Assembly (NCBI GenBank): GCA_963971285.1
Contig: OZ020258.1
Location: 15,827,390 to 15,891,389 of the forward strand
Length of the DNA stretch: 64,000 bases
From: Astropecten irregularis
Lineage: Eukaryota; Echinodermata; Asteroidea; Paxillosida; Astropectinidae
Direction: 5' to 3'
The notes beneath the pieces were generated by a model. It saw only the letters and a list, made by a program, of their open reading frames with translations, made no database searches and was not told where the DNA came from. Every line of letters starts with the position of its first letter. The first letter of the stretch is position 1. Positions 10,392 through 23,895 of this stretch are shown here, piece by piece. The position numbers and the translations under genes were made by a program.

Positions 10392-13300
10392 TTTTTGTCC
10401 ATTGACAAACAGCTATTGATTTATATTTAACAAAATGAGCAAATTTGACATATGCCTATATATTTCTCGGACATGGTGAACGATTTATAGTATCGGAATA
10501 AAACTGACCACTTTCAGGTAGGCCTAGATCATAGTACATGTAATATTAATTGACTTATAAAAATGGACATAAGAAAGGAGACACTCAATCGAGTTAGTTT
10601 TCTGTTTTAATGTGAAAGTCACAGTGTCGGTGAATCTCCGATTTGCTTGCATTGCACCATGTCTATAAATACTATGTTTTGCAATAATGTGTGCATTTCA
10701 AATTCCATACCTTTTGATATCATGTATCTCATTCTGCATGATTATCCTAGAGCTTAATTAATGTATATGAATATATAAATATGTTTATTTTGGAGCGTTT
10801 TTAGCGCTTGCTGTATAAGCAGGTATACTTGGCACCTTTCCAGTTCATTTTCAAACCCCTCCCTCAAACACGCTATACACTCTAGAAATCTCATATTTAA
10901 ATTGAATGTAAAGTCTATGATGACCAGTCATATTGCAATAGGCAACCTAGCTATTGTACATAACCATGTCGGACCACCTGCAGCTGGAAACATATTAAAT
11001 CTTCATTGCAATATGATATGCCTACTACTAATGATAATGACGAATATTTTGCTTATCTGTGATAAACATCTGTTTTTCATAGTTTATTTCCCATAAGTAT
11101 TTTGCGTCTTTTTGGAATAATTTTGTCTGTTCATCAATGTTAATTTGTAGTTTAGCACACTGAGGTCTTAACTTGCTTTTTAACGAACTGTTGCGTTTTT
11201 ATCGATAATTATCGTAAAGTCGGCTAGGGTTGCTTAATTTGTGTCAGTTATTTACACATTTTATTTAGACATGTACAGTACATTGAGTGATAATATATTC
11301 CTTTCAGATTGGCTGGACAGTGTGGATTAGTCACGATTCATACTATGGAGATACATACATTGAAGAAAGTATAATATTGTTGTCATTATGCCGAGTAACA
11401 AGTTTTCTCGATCTTTCGTTAGATGCCGATAACGGTCTAGAATAACTTTAATTTATCTATGGTTGTTAATTATGGATGTTTTTTTTTCTAACGATGTTAT
11501 ATAATATTTCTTGTAGAGATCGGACTTTTGGTATACGATTATCTTTGTATTTGGCTATTCATAATTTACATGTGCATGCCTCCCCCCCGAAACCTGACCA
11601 TTTCATTTATAGTATTATACTCAACTCTATAACATAACAGGGCGCAAAACAATTATTTACTAACTCAATTAGTATTAGCATGTCTGAAAATGAATTTGAT
11701 TTAGAATATTTTGCTTCTGTCGGAATAAGACACGACATGTTATCCTCATCATGGAGTTTGAAGGCATTAATTCGGGAGGAAAGAAACGTTTGAAATAAAT
11801 TAATATGGTATTAGGGCGTTGAACGGCGTTTTATAGCCAGTGATGTGTAGGTTAATTCTATCCCACTGGTAAATGTGTCCGGACGGTTAGAGTAGCCTGC
11901 ATGGCCCTGACCTGATAAATTTGTACTGGAACACATTAACCTAGTCCAGCGGACACTTGGCTAATTTTATCCCCCGGACACGTGTTCCAGGGGGAGAATT
12001 ACCCGTTACATCGATATTCTGTGCAATTTATATGAACCTCACGGATTACGGTTGGTTCGATTTCAGATGTTGAGATTGATGGATAGCCTTGTGCTTGAAC
12101 AAAACCGCAGCTTGATAGGCAGGTATGTTTACATGCATGTGCATGGGCTGCTCCAGTCAACCCCTTGAACTTAGGCCGTGTCTGAAACGGGCTTCCAGAG
12201 CTACGGCTAGGTCCACTGTCTTGGTGTCTTCACGTATTTACAATGGAGCGAAGACCTAGACCTAGCTTTAGACAACAAATTCGGATGCAGCCTGAGATGC
12301 CAAATGATCCCAGTATCATGGCATCATTAACTCGAGGTGGGTATTAACAATCAAAAATATTTTGATGAGTGATGGTGGTGAATATGATATTAGTAGGGAT
12401 TTATGTTATGGTGACTACAAGGATTCACCATGTATGTCACTTTCACCTGTAATTGTCATTGCCTCTTTTTGAATACAGGGAATTCGCATATGTGATTCGT
12501 CAACTTTTAACATACTTTTTCAATACGCTATGAATCAGTATTGAGCAACAGAGGGCGCTGTTGAAAAATCCAACAGGAGCCGTTGAAGTAAAACCGCAAA
12601 GTTGCTGTCAGTCTCTCTATACCCTTCGCTGGAAGGACATGACTACAAACTTCCAGTACAGCTAATACTCGGTAGGTACGTAAAATATAACCGTTCATTT
12701 ATGCTTAAGGAAAGGCTTTCTTGATGGACACTGCACATTTCAAACTTTCCAAGCTTTTCATCTGTTATTAAGTGAAACCACGTATTGGTAAATCTAGGGC
12801 TAACCAGATGTTCATATGCCCGTGTATAGCACATGGCAGACTGAACTTTTAGCTTCTATAAGTGCACAAATCTGACCCGTGATCCTGTGACATAGCCGAC
12901 TCCAGTCTTAGCTTCTGAAGTTCACAGTTTTTTTGACATGCATAGTTCTGTAATTGAGTGCCGGGCCACCATGGAGTGCCATACATTGTGCACAATAGCA
13001 TATGACCCACTAGCTAGATTTCAGCCAGTTACAGGATCGTATTAGTGTATTTTGGCTTCTAATGTAAATAGCATACAGTGATCTGCTGTTATAGATGTTG
13101 GTAATGTGCCAGAATTTGCACAAGCATTGACGCTTCAACGCAGGACTACTAGGCCCCAGAAAGTAAACATTGCAGTCAGCTTTATGTACACAGCGCCTAG
13201 TCTGGATTGCACATGATTTGTACATTATCCATAGTAAAATTAAGTGTATAACTATGAATTCATATTTAATTCCAGTAGCATTGAACCGATGAAACGTCAT

Positions 13301-13599
13301 GATGTATATGGGTGAACGATTATGGACAACTTACACGGGGAGTGAATTTAGTGTAACGTGGATTAGAATTGTCTGTGGTTAGTGCAGGGTCCGTATTGAG
13401 CAATGTATTCTAAAGCCTCCATGCAAACTGGAATCTCGTTGGTACTTAAAAAGATCAGACCATGCCTGATTAGTAGACCCGTGTTTATCATCGTATTGAG
13501 GCGCCTGGACCGGTGACAAATACAATCGAACCCAACAACAAAAGCGCCATCGATTTTCTGGCTGGGCCCAACGGTGGTACCACGGAGCTTTGACTTCGG
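10392..13599. other. Intergenic region
   Basis: AT-rich with no supported gene. Around 11840-12000 there are several short complementary blocks (for example CCACTGG/CCAGTG and CCGGACAC/GTGTCCG) that suggest an eroded foldback element. The minus-strand frames at 12643-12834 and 13010-13300 are short and resemble nothing known. Confidence 0.4.
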
Positions 13600-13852
13600 T
13601 CGTGTACCAAAACAGAAACCTCCACAAATTTGCCTATAAATTACAGGATATAAAGATGGTGATGGTAGAAACATACTGTCTGCCTGAAATACCTTATTTA
13701 TCCAGAAAAGAGTAAAACCAGTGACAAAAATTATTTTTGATCTTCAAAAGAGAAAAGACTTTAATAAGAAATACTGTGGCTGTTTTTCACTGTTTTCTCA
13801 AAAAGTGGGCACCGTATGGGACTGAAATTTTCACAGATGACTTTTACTGTCC
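13600..13852 (+). mobile_element. MITE-like element, family A, truncated
   Basis: Starts with a degenerate 'gtaccaaaacagaaacc' end and carries the family A interior through 'gtgggcaccgtatgggactg', then breaks off after 'cacagatgacttttactgt'. The right terminal repeat is missing. Confidence 0.6.
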
Positions 13853-14375
13853 AGAGTGTATTCTGTCAACATTTTCGGTAACAATCTCGGTAACATGTTG
13901 CCCAGGTACGTTTTTGCTGGAAATGGTGTCAGTGTACACAGAGCAAAACAAGTTGGGTAACATGTCGCAGCAACATCTCGGTAACATGTTGGCTAAATAT
14001 TGCATTGAACACAGGGTCCAAGTCGTGTTGCCCAGGTACTGAACATGTTGACAGTGTCACACTTTGCTATAATGGTTGCAATATTAAGGTTTCTTCTGTG
14101 TGTAATGATCACAACACATTTCGTGAAGTGACGATCACTTCATCGCCAACTACTGTTCGTGACGTGTATTACCAAGATTCTGTGGCCGTTGAGATTTTTC
14201 AAGTTCTTCATCTTGTTCCATTCATAACGCAGAGTGCGTTGAACTGTCACTTTTAGATTGTCAAAATGTTCACCTTAGTCGTCAAACGACACGAAGCAAG
14301 TTTGTTATTTTGATATTCGCAAAGCATGGGCTGCGATTTCAACTAATAGTATGTTTACCGGTTACCAGTTACGAG

Positions 14376-14460
14376 TGGTTAAATAGAATAGAATAGAATA
14401 CTTTATTATCCCATTTGGGAAACTCGGTGGTCTTTTACAGCATTAAAACAATGACTTAAA
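14376..14460 (+). repeat. (AATAG)n tract with retroposon 3'-tail-like sequence
   Basis: A TAGAA pentamer repeat (about 14382-14400) is joined to 'ctttattatcccatttggga', a block resembling 3' tails of animal retroposons that end in short simple repeats. Only the tail is present; family unassigned. Confidence 0.35.
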
Positions 14461-15112
14461 TCTTGGAGTTGTGAGAAAGGACCTTGACATGACAAAGTGT
14501 CAATCTGTCTACTTACTGTTTGGTTTTCAGTTTGTCCTTGTAAAATTACTGCGGTAAACTACATGTATAAAGTGATCACGTGCTGTGGTTAGATATTTAC
14601 TCGGTATTTGATCAGCTGAAGCAAGCTTTGCGAGTTATATCTTAATGATGAATCTATGTTGTAGTATAAATGTGTTGGATGTGAATGAGTGGTTCTCTAC
14701 GTTGAGTCTATTTGGGTTGCACTTGGTTGGCAATACCTTGTCTGTTTATAACTTATATTGGGTGTCAAGAACAACGTCTAAGCATGTGTAGCAGTGTTTA
14801 CAAGTTTCATATTATTACCATTTTACCAGTCATAATTATACGCGGAACCACTATAATAATTTCACACGTACCTTCATATGCAAGTATGGAGTCATAGTCA
14901 TAGGAAGGGATATCTACTACAACATTTGCCCCATTAGCCTATAGGTGACTAGACCCAATGATTATGGTCATTCACACTCAAGATGTTATTGTATATGGGA
15001 CTGGCCGGAGGGGTACTTGTATGTGTCTTTCACATTCAAATGTGATGGATGGTCTCTGCACAGTATCAACACCCCATCAGGTCAACATGCCTCCACCCCT
15101 ATTTTACCGGGG

Positions 15113-15430
15113 GAGGTAAAGGTACAGTACAGGATTGGTAACATACTCAATAACAGAAATGTTCACAGATTTACGTATAACTTTCAGGGTATGAAGATGC
15201 TGCTGGTACAAACATACCGTTAAAATATTTCCATCTGAAATGGTGTATTTATCCAGAAATTACTACAGTTTTGATCTCGGGGTAAGATCAAAACCATTCC
15301 TTATGTTTTATAAGAACAAATTGTCAGGTTTTCGCTTTTTTCTCAGATGTCCGATTGAGCTTAAAATTGAGCTGGATTGAGCTGGATCAGACAAAGTATG
15401 AGTTCGGCCCTGTGATCTTTACCAATCATA
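15113..15430 (+). mobile_element. MITE-like element, family B
   Basis: Begins GGTAAAGGTACAGTACAGGA and shares the left half of the family ('gttcacagatttacgtataa', 'catctgaaatggtgtattta') with family A, but the right half instead carries 'gatgtccgattgagctt' and ends near 'gtgatctttaccaatc'. Non-coding. Confidence 0.6.
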
Positions 15431-16047
15431 TATTAATTTATACCTTTAATATTCTGTATACGCAATGAATGTAGGATCATATAGGAAGAGAGAACCATTC
15501 TCATTTCTCCATGGTACAACAGTGTGATTGACGTTGCTTCTGTGGTTATCATGTCACTACTCCTCTAGTTCCCATCATCCGTACCAAATGATTCTTCCTG
15601 AGTAGCCCACGTCTTACCACAGACTACTGAGTAACTTCCTAATAATAAAGTCCCTCGGATATTGCGCCGGTATATAAGCCTCGTGTGGGCATGGGGGAAA
15701 TTTAAATTACCGCGGCCACATTTACAGATATGGAGATTTAACATGATGACGTCACACTATCGTCATAGGTGTTTACTCGTATATGCCTGTACTGATCTGG
15801 TCAATTTCCAATGTAAACCGATATAGGGAAATACGAGTGTTGGTTGCAATGTTTTTCCTTCTGAATAACCGTAAGCATGGGTTTTGAGTGATTGATTTAT
15901 ATTGTTGTTTTGATTGAAGCAGTAATGGATTTCCATGGCAACACACAGCCAACAAGAGGATTATATCTCAGTTGAAGACACTAGACGAAAATAGCAAAAA
16001 TTCATCTTTGTGTTGAATTATGCTCATGCAAACAGTGTATATTTTCC

Positions 16048-16270
16048 ATGCAAGTGATCTTGCCTACCTTCCACACCCATTTATCCCCTTTCCCTGACCA
16101 TACTTGCCTTCCCTGTTCCCCTGGAGTGGTCACTCTGTCCCCCTTTGATCAGATCCTCTCATCAATTTGTGTGTCTTTAGTTGCCTTTTGCATGTTCTTG
16201 CCCTCGTGTCATGTAGCCTTTGAGAAAGATCCTGCTAGGATCGAAACGTCAGGCCTTCCTAACTCCAAGC
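16048..16270 (+). repeat. Interspersed repeat carrying a hammerhead-like hairpin
   Basis: A pyrimidine-rich stretch (CTTGCC, CCCTGTTCCCC, CACTCTGTCC) leads into TTGAGAAA, then a perfect 6-bp hairpin GATCCT-GCT-AGGATC (16228-16242), then GAAACGTC (16243-16250) and the tail CCTAACTCCAAGCA. The same arrangement, including the upstream pyrimidine stretch, is present in reverse at 49911-50240. It creates a 94-codon open frame (16048-16332) that I regard as fortuitous. Confidence 0.6.
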
Positions 16271-16433
16271 AATTTATATTTTCAACCACTGTATCAATAT
16301 TGACAGTTGTGAGCATCCACTCAGTGCAATAATCCATGTGTTAGAAGAGCACTGTGCCTTGCATACTTTGTATTATGGTGTTCCAAACCTGCCATGTATA
16401 CCATGAATCAGCGAACTCCTTAAAGTCTGCTAA

Positions 16434-16832
16434 CATTAAAGGGTTCCTGAAGTGCTTTTTCAGTCACGTTATTTTATTGCCTTCATACAGAGAATATACT
16501 GACAAATAATGAATGGCAAGTCTTATTTTAGTTTCAAACCAGTATTTGGTTTTCCTTTGAATGGCTTTGTAAAACGGGGGATTTTCACGCATTTTATACC
16601 TATAAAACAACCGCAACTTTTTGTGCACAAATCAATTGGGTTACTGCTCTCAGTTCCCCAGATGACATCACAGTTTTGCTCATGAATATGGAAATTATTA
16701 GCATACAAACCAAAAAACCCTATTTTTAACCCTGAATCAGTGTGAGGAAGTAGGTAAAATCACAGTCCCATGTAGAGTTTGTTCATTGGCACATGTTCAA
16801 GCCATAATATTCACATTGCAGAGACCCTTTAA
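16434..16832 (+). mobile_element. Inverted-repeat element ending in TTAAAGGGT
   Basis: Left end 'attaaagggttcctgaagtg' and right end 'agagaccctttaag' form terminal inverted repeats. A related partial copy lies in reverse at about 36128-36302 inside intron 6 of gene A (shared blocks 'aatgaatggcaagtctta' and 'ttgccttcat'). Non-coding. Confidence 0.55.
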
Positions 16833-17563
16833 GATTTCCAGAGTGCCTTGGCTCTAAGCCAAACGTTCAAGGACAATTTTTTTCATAGGGAAATCCCCTT
16901 GTGTGTTTTTCTATGTCGTATCACAATTGAACCTGGAACATTCATGTGATTTGATCATTTCTCACACACATTGCAAGTGGTCATGATCAAAAGGCTCTCT
17001 TTATGAAGAAACCAGACTGGGAACATAATGTACACTCGACTTCAAGTTCAATGCGCCTGCTCAGATTGTCTACACTGCATGACGTACATGGACATAATGG
17101 AGTAACAGCGGGATTGTGTAGTGTCGCATACCGGTAGTTCAGTGTGTGCCGCTACAAGTGTTCCTTGCTCTGTGGTTATTCGACCCGAGAGGTTGTTATT
17201 AATTTCAACAACTGAGCAACAAGTGGGTGGTGAAAACTGGGTAAGTACCGTGGGAGGTACCTGTGTAGTTGAATGGATGTTCTCGGTGTCTATAGAATTG
17301 TTTCCTTCTTCGTCGTTTAGTTTTGAATGGAATTTCATAAAGGGCTTTCTAATATATGGTCGATGTAGATTTCTTGATCGGAAGTCAACGAATATCGACG
17401 TTACTGCTTGTTGTTGGGCTGTTGACCTGCATGTAAGACAGGCTGGTCGGTCTGTCGGTCAAAGCTAAACTACTGGTGGTCTCCTCTGAATGCTGAGCTA
17501 CGTTTTGCACAACAAAACCCTCAACTTCGCATGATCACATATTCTCCATGCCTGAATGGGACA

Positions 17564-17873
17564 TAATATCATACTTTGGTTTTTGCCAAGGATATGCATA
17601 TTCATGGGCACAAATATCAAAGGAGATACAGTAACAGTCATCTGTGATATTTTAAGTCCCATGCGGTGCCCACTTTTTGAGAAAACAGTGAAAAGCGCCC
17701 ACAGTATTTGTTAAGTCTTTTCACCGTTATCTTTGATCTTTAAAAGATAAGAATTGTTTTGGCCATTAACTTTGAGGATAAATACAGCATTTCAGGCAGA
17801 AAAACATTAACGGCATGTTTCTACCATCACCATTTTTATCATGGCCCTGTAAGTTATAGGTACATCTGAAACT
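17564..17873 (-). mobile_element. MITE-like element, family A (reverse copy)
   Basis: Opens with TAATATCATACTTTGGT and runs through the reverse complement of the family interior to 'ccctgtaagttataggta'. The far terminal repeat is degraded. Confidence 0.65.
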
Positions 17874-19293
17874 ATTCCGCACTATCCTCGAGCATGGTGA
17901 TGGCGATGTAATGGTGAAGTATAACTAACTATAACTATAACTACCTTAGCGCACATTATTCAGAGAATGTCTGAGAAGGGTCATCACTTTCAACATGCAA
18001 ATGATGCCCTTACGGTCACAAAATGACATTGCAGACGTTATACAATGCACTGAGTCCAAGAAAGCGGCCAATGTCCTTGACGCAAACAGTCATCTCGAAT
18101 TGTATCTGATTTCACAAAACGTATTTAAAATCGAAGTGAGTTTTAAAATATTGTCTTGAAAAGATGAAATCCTGCGAATTTAAACCGCTTGGAATATGCA
18201 CAAAACAAAATTTACTCTCGACTGATTGTTTCAACGAAAACTCGAATTTTGCATACGTGTGTACCAAACTATAGCAATTGAAACAAATGACGGATTGTTT
18301 CTCACGTCATGCCAGGCTTTTTATGGTGTTTGTTGATTAGTATGGTTTTGTACTTGTTTTGGTTTTGTTCCCAAAACTTTCTTCGTGGTGTGATCTTCGC
18401 ACAGTTTTACTTTGTACATATTGTAAAACGATTCTATGCATTGCAGCCATTTTTATGTCTACTCCTATCATTGGTTGGCCTTATATATACTGTAGGGGAA
18501 TGGTTGGATCTGCAAAGATGATTGAAGATCACGTTTATCCTAATCCCAGAAATTGGATGTAATTAGATTACCGTATATCACTGGAAAGCACACTCAGTAA
18601 GGCGACTAACTCGACTCCTTAATTACTGTCTCATGAAATGTCTGTAGCGAACAAACCGCTTTGCTTTAATTATTTCGGGTTATAGGAATGTTTATTACGA
18701 CAAAGCATTATAATTATGTATTACCATTGAGGTATACAAAGGCATGGTATTACATAAAGCATTTCTATAATTGCACGGTGTTCATGGCATTCATTTAATT
18801 AATCAATATACTTTTAATACACAAAAGAAGTTAATACATTTTGACAATACAATAAATAAAAACTTGATAGAATGATAGAAATTGACGATACACAACTGGT
18901 TCAGTTGAATCAATCACTATGCCCTATAGTGTAGCAGTGTCAGTGGTATACTGACAAGGTTTACGTCTATAGCTGATGTGATGTATATGCACTATGCTGA
19001 GCTACTCTCCACAGGTTGTCATACCGGTAGATTATAAGTAAAGGGTCCCTAGTGAGTGGGGTTAGTAGTTCTTTAAACATTGAGAAAAAGCCTCCTTGAC
19101 ATGATCACTTCTATAATTCGTTCTTTGCAGTTTCTGCGTGGTAATGGTAGGTGATGCCACGATGCCAAACTGTACTGACACACATACTGTACTGCTGAGA
19201 CGCCGGAAAGCCGTATCCTTATTGTTGCTATGGTAACCCAGCGGGAGCCTCGCTGTCATATTGGGATATGTCCTTGGCATCACACACCGTCTA
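17874..19293. other. Intergenic region
   Basis: AT-rich sequence. Two overlapping open frames in different phases (18309-18521 and 18359-18562) cannot both be coding and neither resembles a family. Nothing else recognised. Confidence 0.4.
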
Positions 19294-19499
19294 TGGGCGT
19301 TTACGAAATGAGGCTCTAGGTTTGAGATTACTTTTGCTATCGCCATTTTGTATTCTTGGTGAAATGAAGGGCTGGAGATACATAGCGAAGCTGGAACCTT
19401 TCTTCAGCTTCGTCGTATGGCCCAATCCCTTCATATCAGTTCAAGTAGGGTCTCAAAAAGTTCTAAGCCTAGCCTCAAGCCTGGGTTTGTAAAGGCCCA
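19294..19499 (+). mobile_element. Foldback element, GGGC(G/C)TTTACGAAA family
   Basis: Left end GGGCGTTTACGAAATGAGGC and right end GCCT..GGGTTTGTAAAGGCCC are inverted repeats. Related elements are at 37078-37327 and 42075-42270, with a further overlapping half near 41876. Non-coding. Confidence 0.55.
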
Positions 19500-21544
19500 G
19501 CCCTGAAGTTCCCAGTCGCTTGAGTTTGGCGTAAGCTTAACAGAGAAATCCTTGTTTTTTTGAAAATGTCGATTGTGAGTTACAATACAAAACAGTGAAA
19601 ACACAATGCAATAATCCAATTGTACATTGCATATGGGTGCGTTTTCTATCAGTGAACTGACCTGTGTGTAATCAATCATATCAATTGTTGTGGCGCATTG
19701 TTCGATGCCATGCACTACCTTGATAAAAGTTCAATAGACTGAACTTGTTTGACTGCAGCTTGAATTATGATAATAATAATTGAAAATTATACTATGCGCC
19801 GAAACCGTCATAAGACCTTTAAGGCACAATACAAAATAGAAACTTATACAAGTAAACATTTACAGAAGGTCTGAAGGCCAGAGACTTTTTGCATGCAGTG
19901 TCTCTGATGTATAAATCACATATTTTGCCGAAACTGTTTCTAGCATTCCCACGTTAACTTTTGGCTTTCTTTCTGAATACGTGTGTTTGTTTGTGAGCTC
20001 GTGTACTAGTTAACACTCTACGAAGAGCAGAATTGAAATCGCTCTCATTTGAAGTTCACTTCCCTGGGTTGAAATTTCTAGCGAACGTTCCTTACATAAA
20101 ATACTCCTCTTTGCGACGGATAAGACTAGTATACCTTGACAATTCCTCATTTTTAAAAACTAATTTCCAATATCAGTTTCTTAAAAACCTAGTGGTGCCC
20201 TATACACCTTAAGAATTTCCCTGTGGAGACATATTCAACCCATTGTGCTCGGTCTCCACAAGGCACCAGATATGCGTTCGTGAGTGCTTGTTTGATTTCT
20301 CCAATTATATTGAGATTTAATATATTTATATATGTATTCTTTTAGATTCGATTCATTTCGTTTCGACCTATAATAAACCCAATCCATTGTAATTTGAATG
20401 TACGATACATTGTCTGATAGGGCTTTGGAAAGTATTTTGAAATGCACAGTTGCACTGTGTCTTTATAGCTGTTACCTTCAGTTTAGTAGGCAGTGCAGAG
20501 GTTATCTGAGATGTGAGTGGTTAGTAGCAGCTGAAGTACTTTGACCTCTAAAAGATCCGGGTTTTAAGACCTCCCCATACACAATCTAAATCCCGGTTCA
20601 TACTTAATATAATATAATGTGAACTCGCTCCTTCTCTTTTAGGGTTGCTTCACGATTTGTTGATTTTTTTTTTTTTTTTTGGTACATTTTCTTAGGAATG
20701 CCTATAATTTATGCTCGACCATCAGCTATAGTAGAAGTCTTTAGACGCAAATGGAACTTGTAAGACTTTCAGCGAAACCAAGTGTAAAGTTAAGACTGGT
20801 GGTTATTGAGGAAGGAGCGTGTTCAAGATTAGTTTGATGCCTAATCATTATGCCATGTTCTTCGGAATCCTCCAGTATAAGAAATTGGAAATGAGAAGGC
20901 CTCACCTGGAAGTAAACATCTTTGATCTAAATGGATAAGGTATCCATGCACCTAATTGGTTGTTTGTCAATGAGAACTGACATGCGTGTACCTTGTAAGG
21001 AGACAAGGAAGGAGTCCATACGAAAGTTCCTTGATGCTGGCTAAATAGCTTCAGTAATCTGACTTGAATGGAATACCGAATCGAGTATGATTCCAATATT
21101 GGCGTGTTTTGTTGAAGCCAAATATTTCATTTGTCACTTTTTTGTATCTACATTTGAAAACAGTAGTTCAGAAATCCGTATGTAAGGCCTGATCTTCGAA
21201 TAGCATGACCAATATGAAGCAAAATGATGAGAGCAACCCTGTCACCTTTTACATTCTGATTTGAGAATCTGTTTGTATTATTTGTATTAATAAAATGACT
21301 GCACCACAAAGGTTCAGGCCACTGCGTCCAGTTGTGTACAATTAGACGAATCCATCAAATTGAGTGACCTCTGCATATACCGTGCCGGTCCATGGGGAGG
21401 TTAGGCAAGGCTAACACGAGTACGGCATGTGTCAATTGTGTTCAGGGCACAAGCTGGAAAAGAAGCCACTTTGCTTGTGGTGCAGACTCCTGGTGTTGAA
21501 CTTGGTAAAATCTCAATAACTTGTCTTCCTTTGCTTTTATTTAG
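19500..21544. other. Intergenic region upstream of the SLC5 cluster
   Basis: AT-rich with short frames only (19431-19715, 20235-20447 and 20902-21096, all minus) and a T17 run near 20665. Any promoter for the first-exon copy at 21608 should lie here or further upstream, but no clear element was recognised. Confidence 0.4.
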
Positions 21545-21607
21545 GTTCAACATTTCCACAGAGTGGATTGATATTCAACAAGTGTGCTCCACGACCACAG
21601 TATCAAT

Positions 21608-21952
21608 ATGGCACGAGTGGATACCACATTCCAGACGGCGGATTATATCGTCTGCGCCTGTACTCTACTTATAGCATGTGGCATCGGTATTTTCCACGCT
21701 CTAACTGGTGGAAGGCAGAGGACTACCAGTGAGTTCTTGATGGCTGATCGTAACATGAATCCCATCCCTGTAGCCATCTCACTCGTTGCTAGTTTCATCT
21801 CAGCCATCACCTTCCTTGGTACACCTGCTGAGAACTATATATGGGGCTGCATGTACTGGCTGTATGGCCTGGGCTATATATTCACTGGTATGTGGGCTTC
21901 ACGATGCTTCCTGCCAATCTTCTTCCGTCTTCGCGTCACCAGTGCTTTTGAG
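21608..21952 (+). CDS. SLC5A8/A12-like first coding exon, upstream copy (exon 1a)
   Basis: Encodes 115 residues starting MARVDTTFQ and ending RVTSAFE at a GTAAGA donor in phase 0. From DYIVCAC onward it matches the first exon of gene A (26527-26880) over 104 residues with 20 differences, including the SLC5 block [20 protein letters not shown] and [10 protein letters not shown]. An in-frame TGA at 21569 and no other ATG support the start. An acceptor-like TTATTTAG precedes the 5'UTR at 21545. I found no exon 2-like sequence between here and 26526. It is therefore either an alternative first exon of gene A (its donor phase fits exon 2 at 31570) or the sole remnant of a tandem duplicate. There are no stops or frameshifts, and most differences are conservative, which argues against an old pseudogene. 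Confidence 0.75.
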
Positions 21953-22073
21953 GTAAGACCGAAAAATTAGAAGCTTGAACTCTTTAATCAAATTGGAATA
22001 GATACAATCTAACCTTTCGCTAATCTTTCGCTATGGTTTTTATAACTTGTGTGGAAGTTCATAGTCTTTTATT
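21953..22073. other. Sequence between exon 1a and the SINE-like repeat
   Basis: Begins with the exon 1a donor. Nothing else recognised. Confidence 0.3.
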
Positions 22074-22262
22074 TAGTGCTTGGAGTTAGGGGGGCGTTTC
22101 GATCCTAGCATGATCTTTCTCAAAGGCTAATGGCAAGGAGAAGATCAATGCAAGCAAAATTTATACACATAAATGCGTTAATTACTTATATTGAGACTTT
22201 TATTTAGGCGGGATTTGAACCTGCTATCTCCAGCTTACGGGTTCAGCCTTCTTATAACTATA
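22074..22262 (-). mobile_element. SINE-like repeat: tRNA-like head plus hammerhead-like motif
   Basis: On the minus strand a tRNA-like segment (22262-22203) carries the B-box GGTTCAAATCC. After a spacer of about 75 bases comes TTTGAGAAA, the hairpin GATCAT-GCT-AGGATC and GAAACGC (22125-22094). It ends CCTAACTCCAAGCA then an AT-rich tail. The same order, tRNA-like head then motif then CCTAACTCCAAGCA, occurs on the plus strand at 39787-39966. The tRNA-like part is too diverged to be a working tRNA. Confidence 0.55.
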
Positions 22263-22530
22263 AGCCGGACACATACGCCATCAAGTTTACTGTGTTCACT
22301 ACAGAGGAGTGTGTCCGAATCTTGCATAGAAATGAGTACTGAGGCATACAGAATCTATACTGTGTTGGCTATGTTGATAAACTAATACAGTTTATAGGAA
22401 TGGAAGCTTCAGATTAGTTTATGAAACACCATCAGATCCACAAAACGACATGGGGGTTTTACGATTTTTACGAAGCACGGTTACAATGTGCAGACTTCCA
22501 AAATCAGTCATTAGATGGGGATGGGGTTAA

Positions 22531-22805
22531 AGAGCATGTACAACTTTGGTAATAAACCCGAACAGAAATGTTCACGTATTTACGTGTAACTTTCAGAGTT
22601 ATATATTAAAAAAATATATATTTCCGCCTGAAATGATGTATTTATCCAGAAAGAGTAAAACCAAACACCAAAAACATTTCTGAGTCGGGTTTTCGTTATT
22701 TTCTCGGGACTCAGATGTTCGATTGAGCTCAAATTTTCACAGGCTTATTATTCCATGTACATACTGGATTAGACAAAGTAAGAGTGATGTTCTGTCATCT
22801 TTACC
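22531..22805 (+). mobile_element. MITE-like element, family B, diverged
   Basis: Contains 'aacagaaatgttcacgtatt', 'gcctgaaatgatgtattta' and the family B right half with 'cagatgttcgattgagct', ending near 'catctttacca'. The left end is degraded. Confidence 0.5.
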
Positions 22806-23895
22806 AACGTGTACATGCCCTTTAGAGGTATGCGTGATCCCACATCCGCATTTCAAATTCTGACTTCAGGGTGACGCTGAAATTTTCTTGAGAATAGTCG
22901 CCCTTGCACCTGTTGATGAATGTGCTTTAGATGATTGATCCTTGTAATATTGCTTTAATATGAATATGAACCGAAATAGTACAGAGACCACGATATGTAC
23001 TGGTACTTCCTCACTAACTTGATCGAAACACCAGTGCAATAATTATTATTCACAACTCCACAAGTCCGTTATGTGGTTAGTGTATGAGTCCTGCAGCTGT
23101 TTCCACAATCAGTCAAACCACTAAATCTTGTACTCTTGCCTTAAACTTGTGATCTTTATCGAGAAGGGCACAGAATACGTACACGCGGTGGGATTGGAGG
23201 CCATGATCTTTCCAAGTGATGTTATTCCAGTACCCCTTTACTTCCAGCGTTGTCAGTTGGTCTTCTCTGTGCCTAAATTAAAACGCATGTTTGTATTAAG
23301 CTAGTCTTGTAGTTCCTGTATACCCCCAAGCAATACGGATAGTGTCTCGTGACCACTTTTTTCAATTCCCTAAAGTAGTCGGGATATTTCCATACTATGT
23401 TGCACACGGGATCGGGACGCATCCTTGATTTTACATTGATTTTGGTTTGAAATAGTAGTTAGTTTGTATCGAATAGTTAACTTTAATTTTGGATATAGCA
23501 CGACTGAAAAAAGAAATCCATCAATGGCTATTTGTTATTGATTGAAAAGAAAAAACCTTCACTAAAATATTCAATGACACAATGAGGTCATGGCAATAAG
23601 CCACAGGTGCTGATCTAAATCTTTGAAAATGAAACTCGATTAGGCATGGGGATTTGAATTCATGGGCTGCCTAGTGCCTACCAAAATTGCTGAAATTAAC
23701 TACATCTCCCAGTATTAATTATTGCAACATTCGTAACACGTCCACAAAAATGTATTCATTTTGCTTGTCCAAGGGGATATCATTTCATGTAACTTTCTGT
23801 TCAGGAGAACAGCAGAGGGTGCTACAACCTTGGGGAAATGTTTATCTTTAAACGAAGGTTGTCTCTCAGCACGGCTTATCCACTTTCAAGGACTG
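22806..23895. other. Intergenic or intronic sequence without a supported exon
   Basis: If exon 1a belongs to gene A this is intron, otherwise intergenic. No SLC5 exon 2-like sequence was found on either strand. Confidence 0.4.

Noticed and set aside
16048-16332. 94-codon frame with a signal-like hydrophobic stretch
   Set aside because: It lies across an interspersed repeat present elsewhere in reverse, and the reading is not kept in the other copy.
17121-17468. 115-codon plus-strand frame
   Set aside because: No family resemblance, no flanking exons, and a minus-strand frame overlaps it; consistent with chance.
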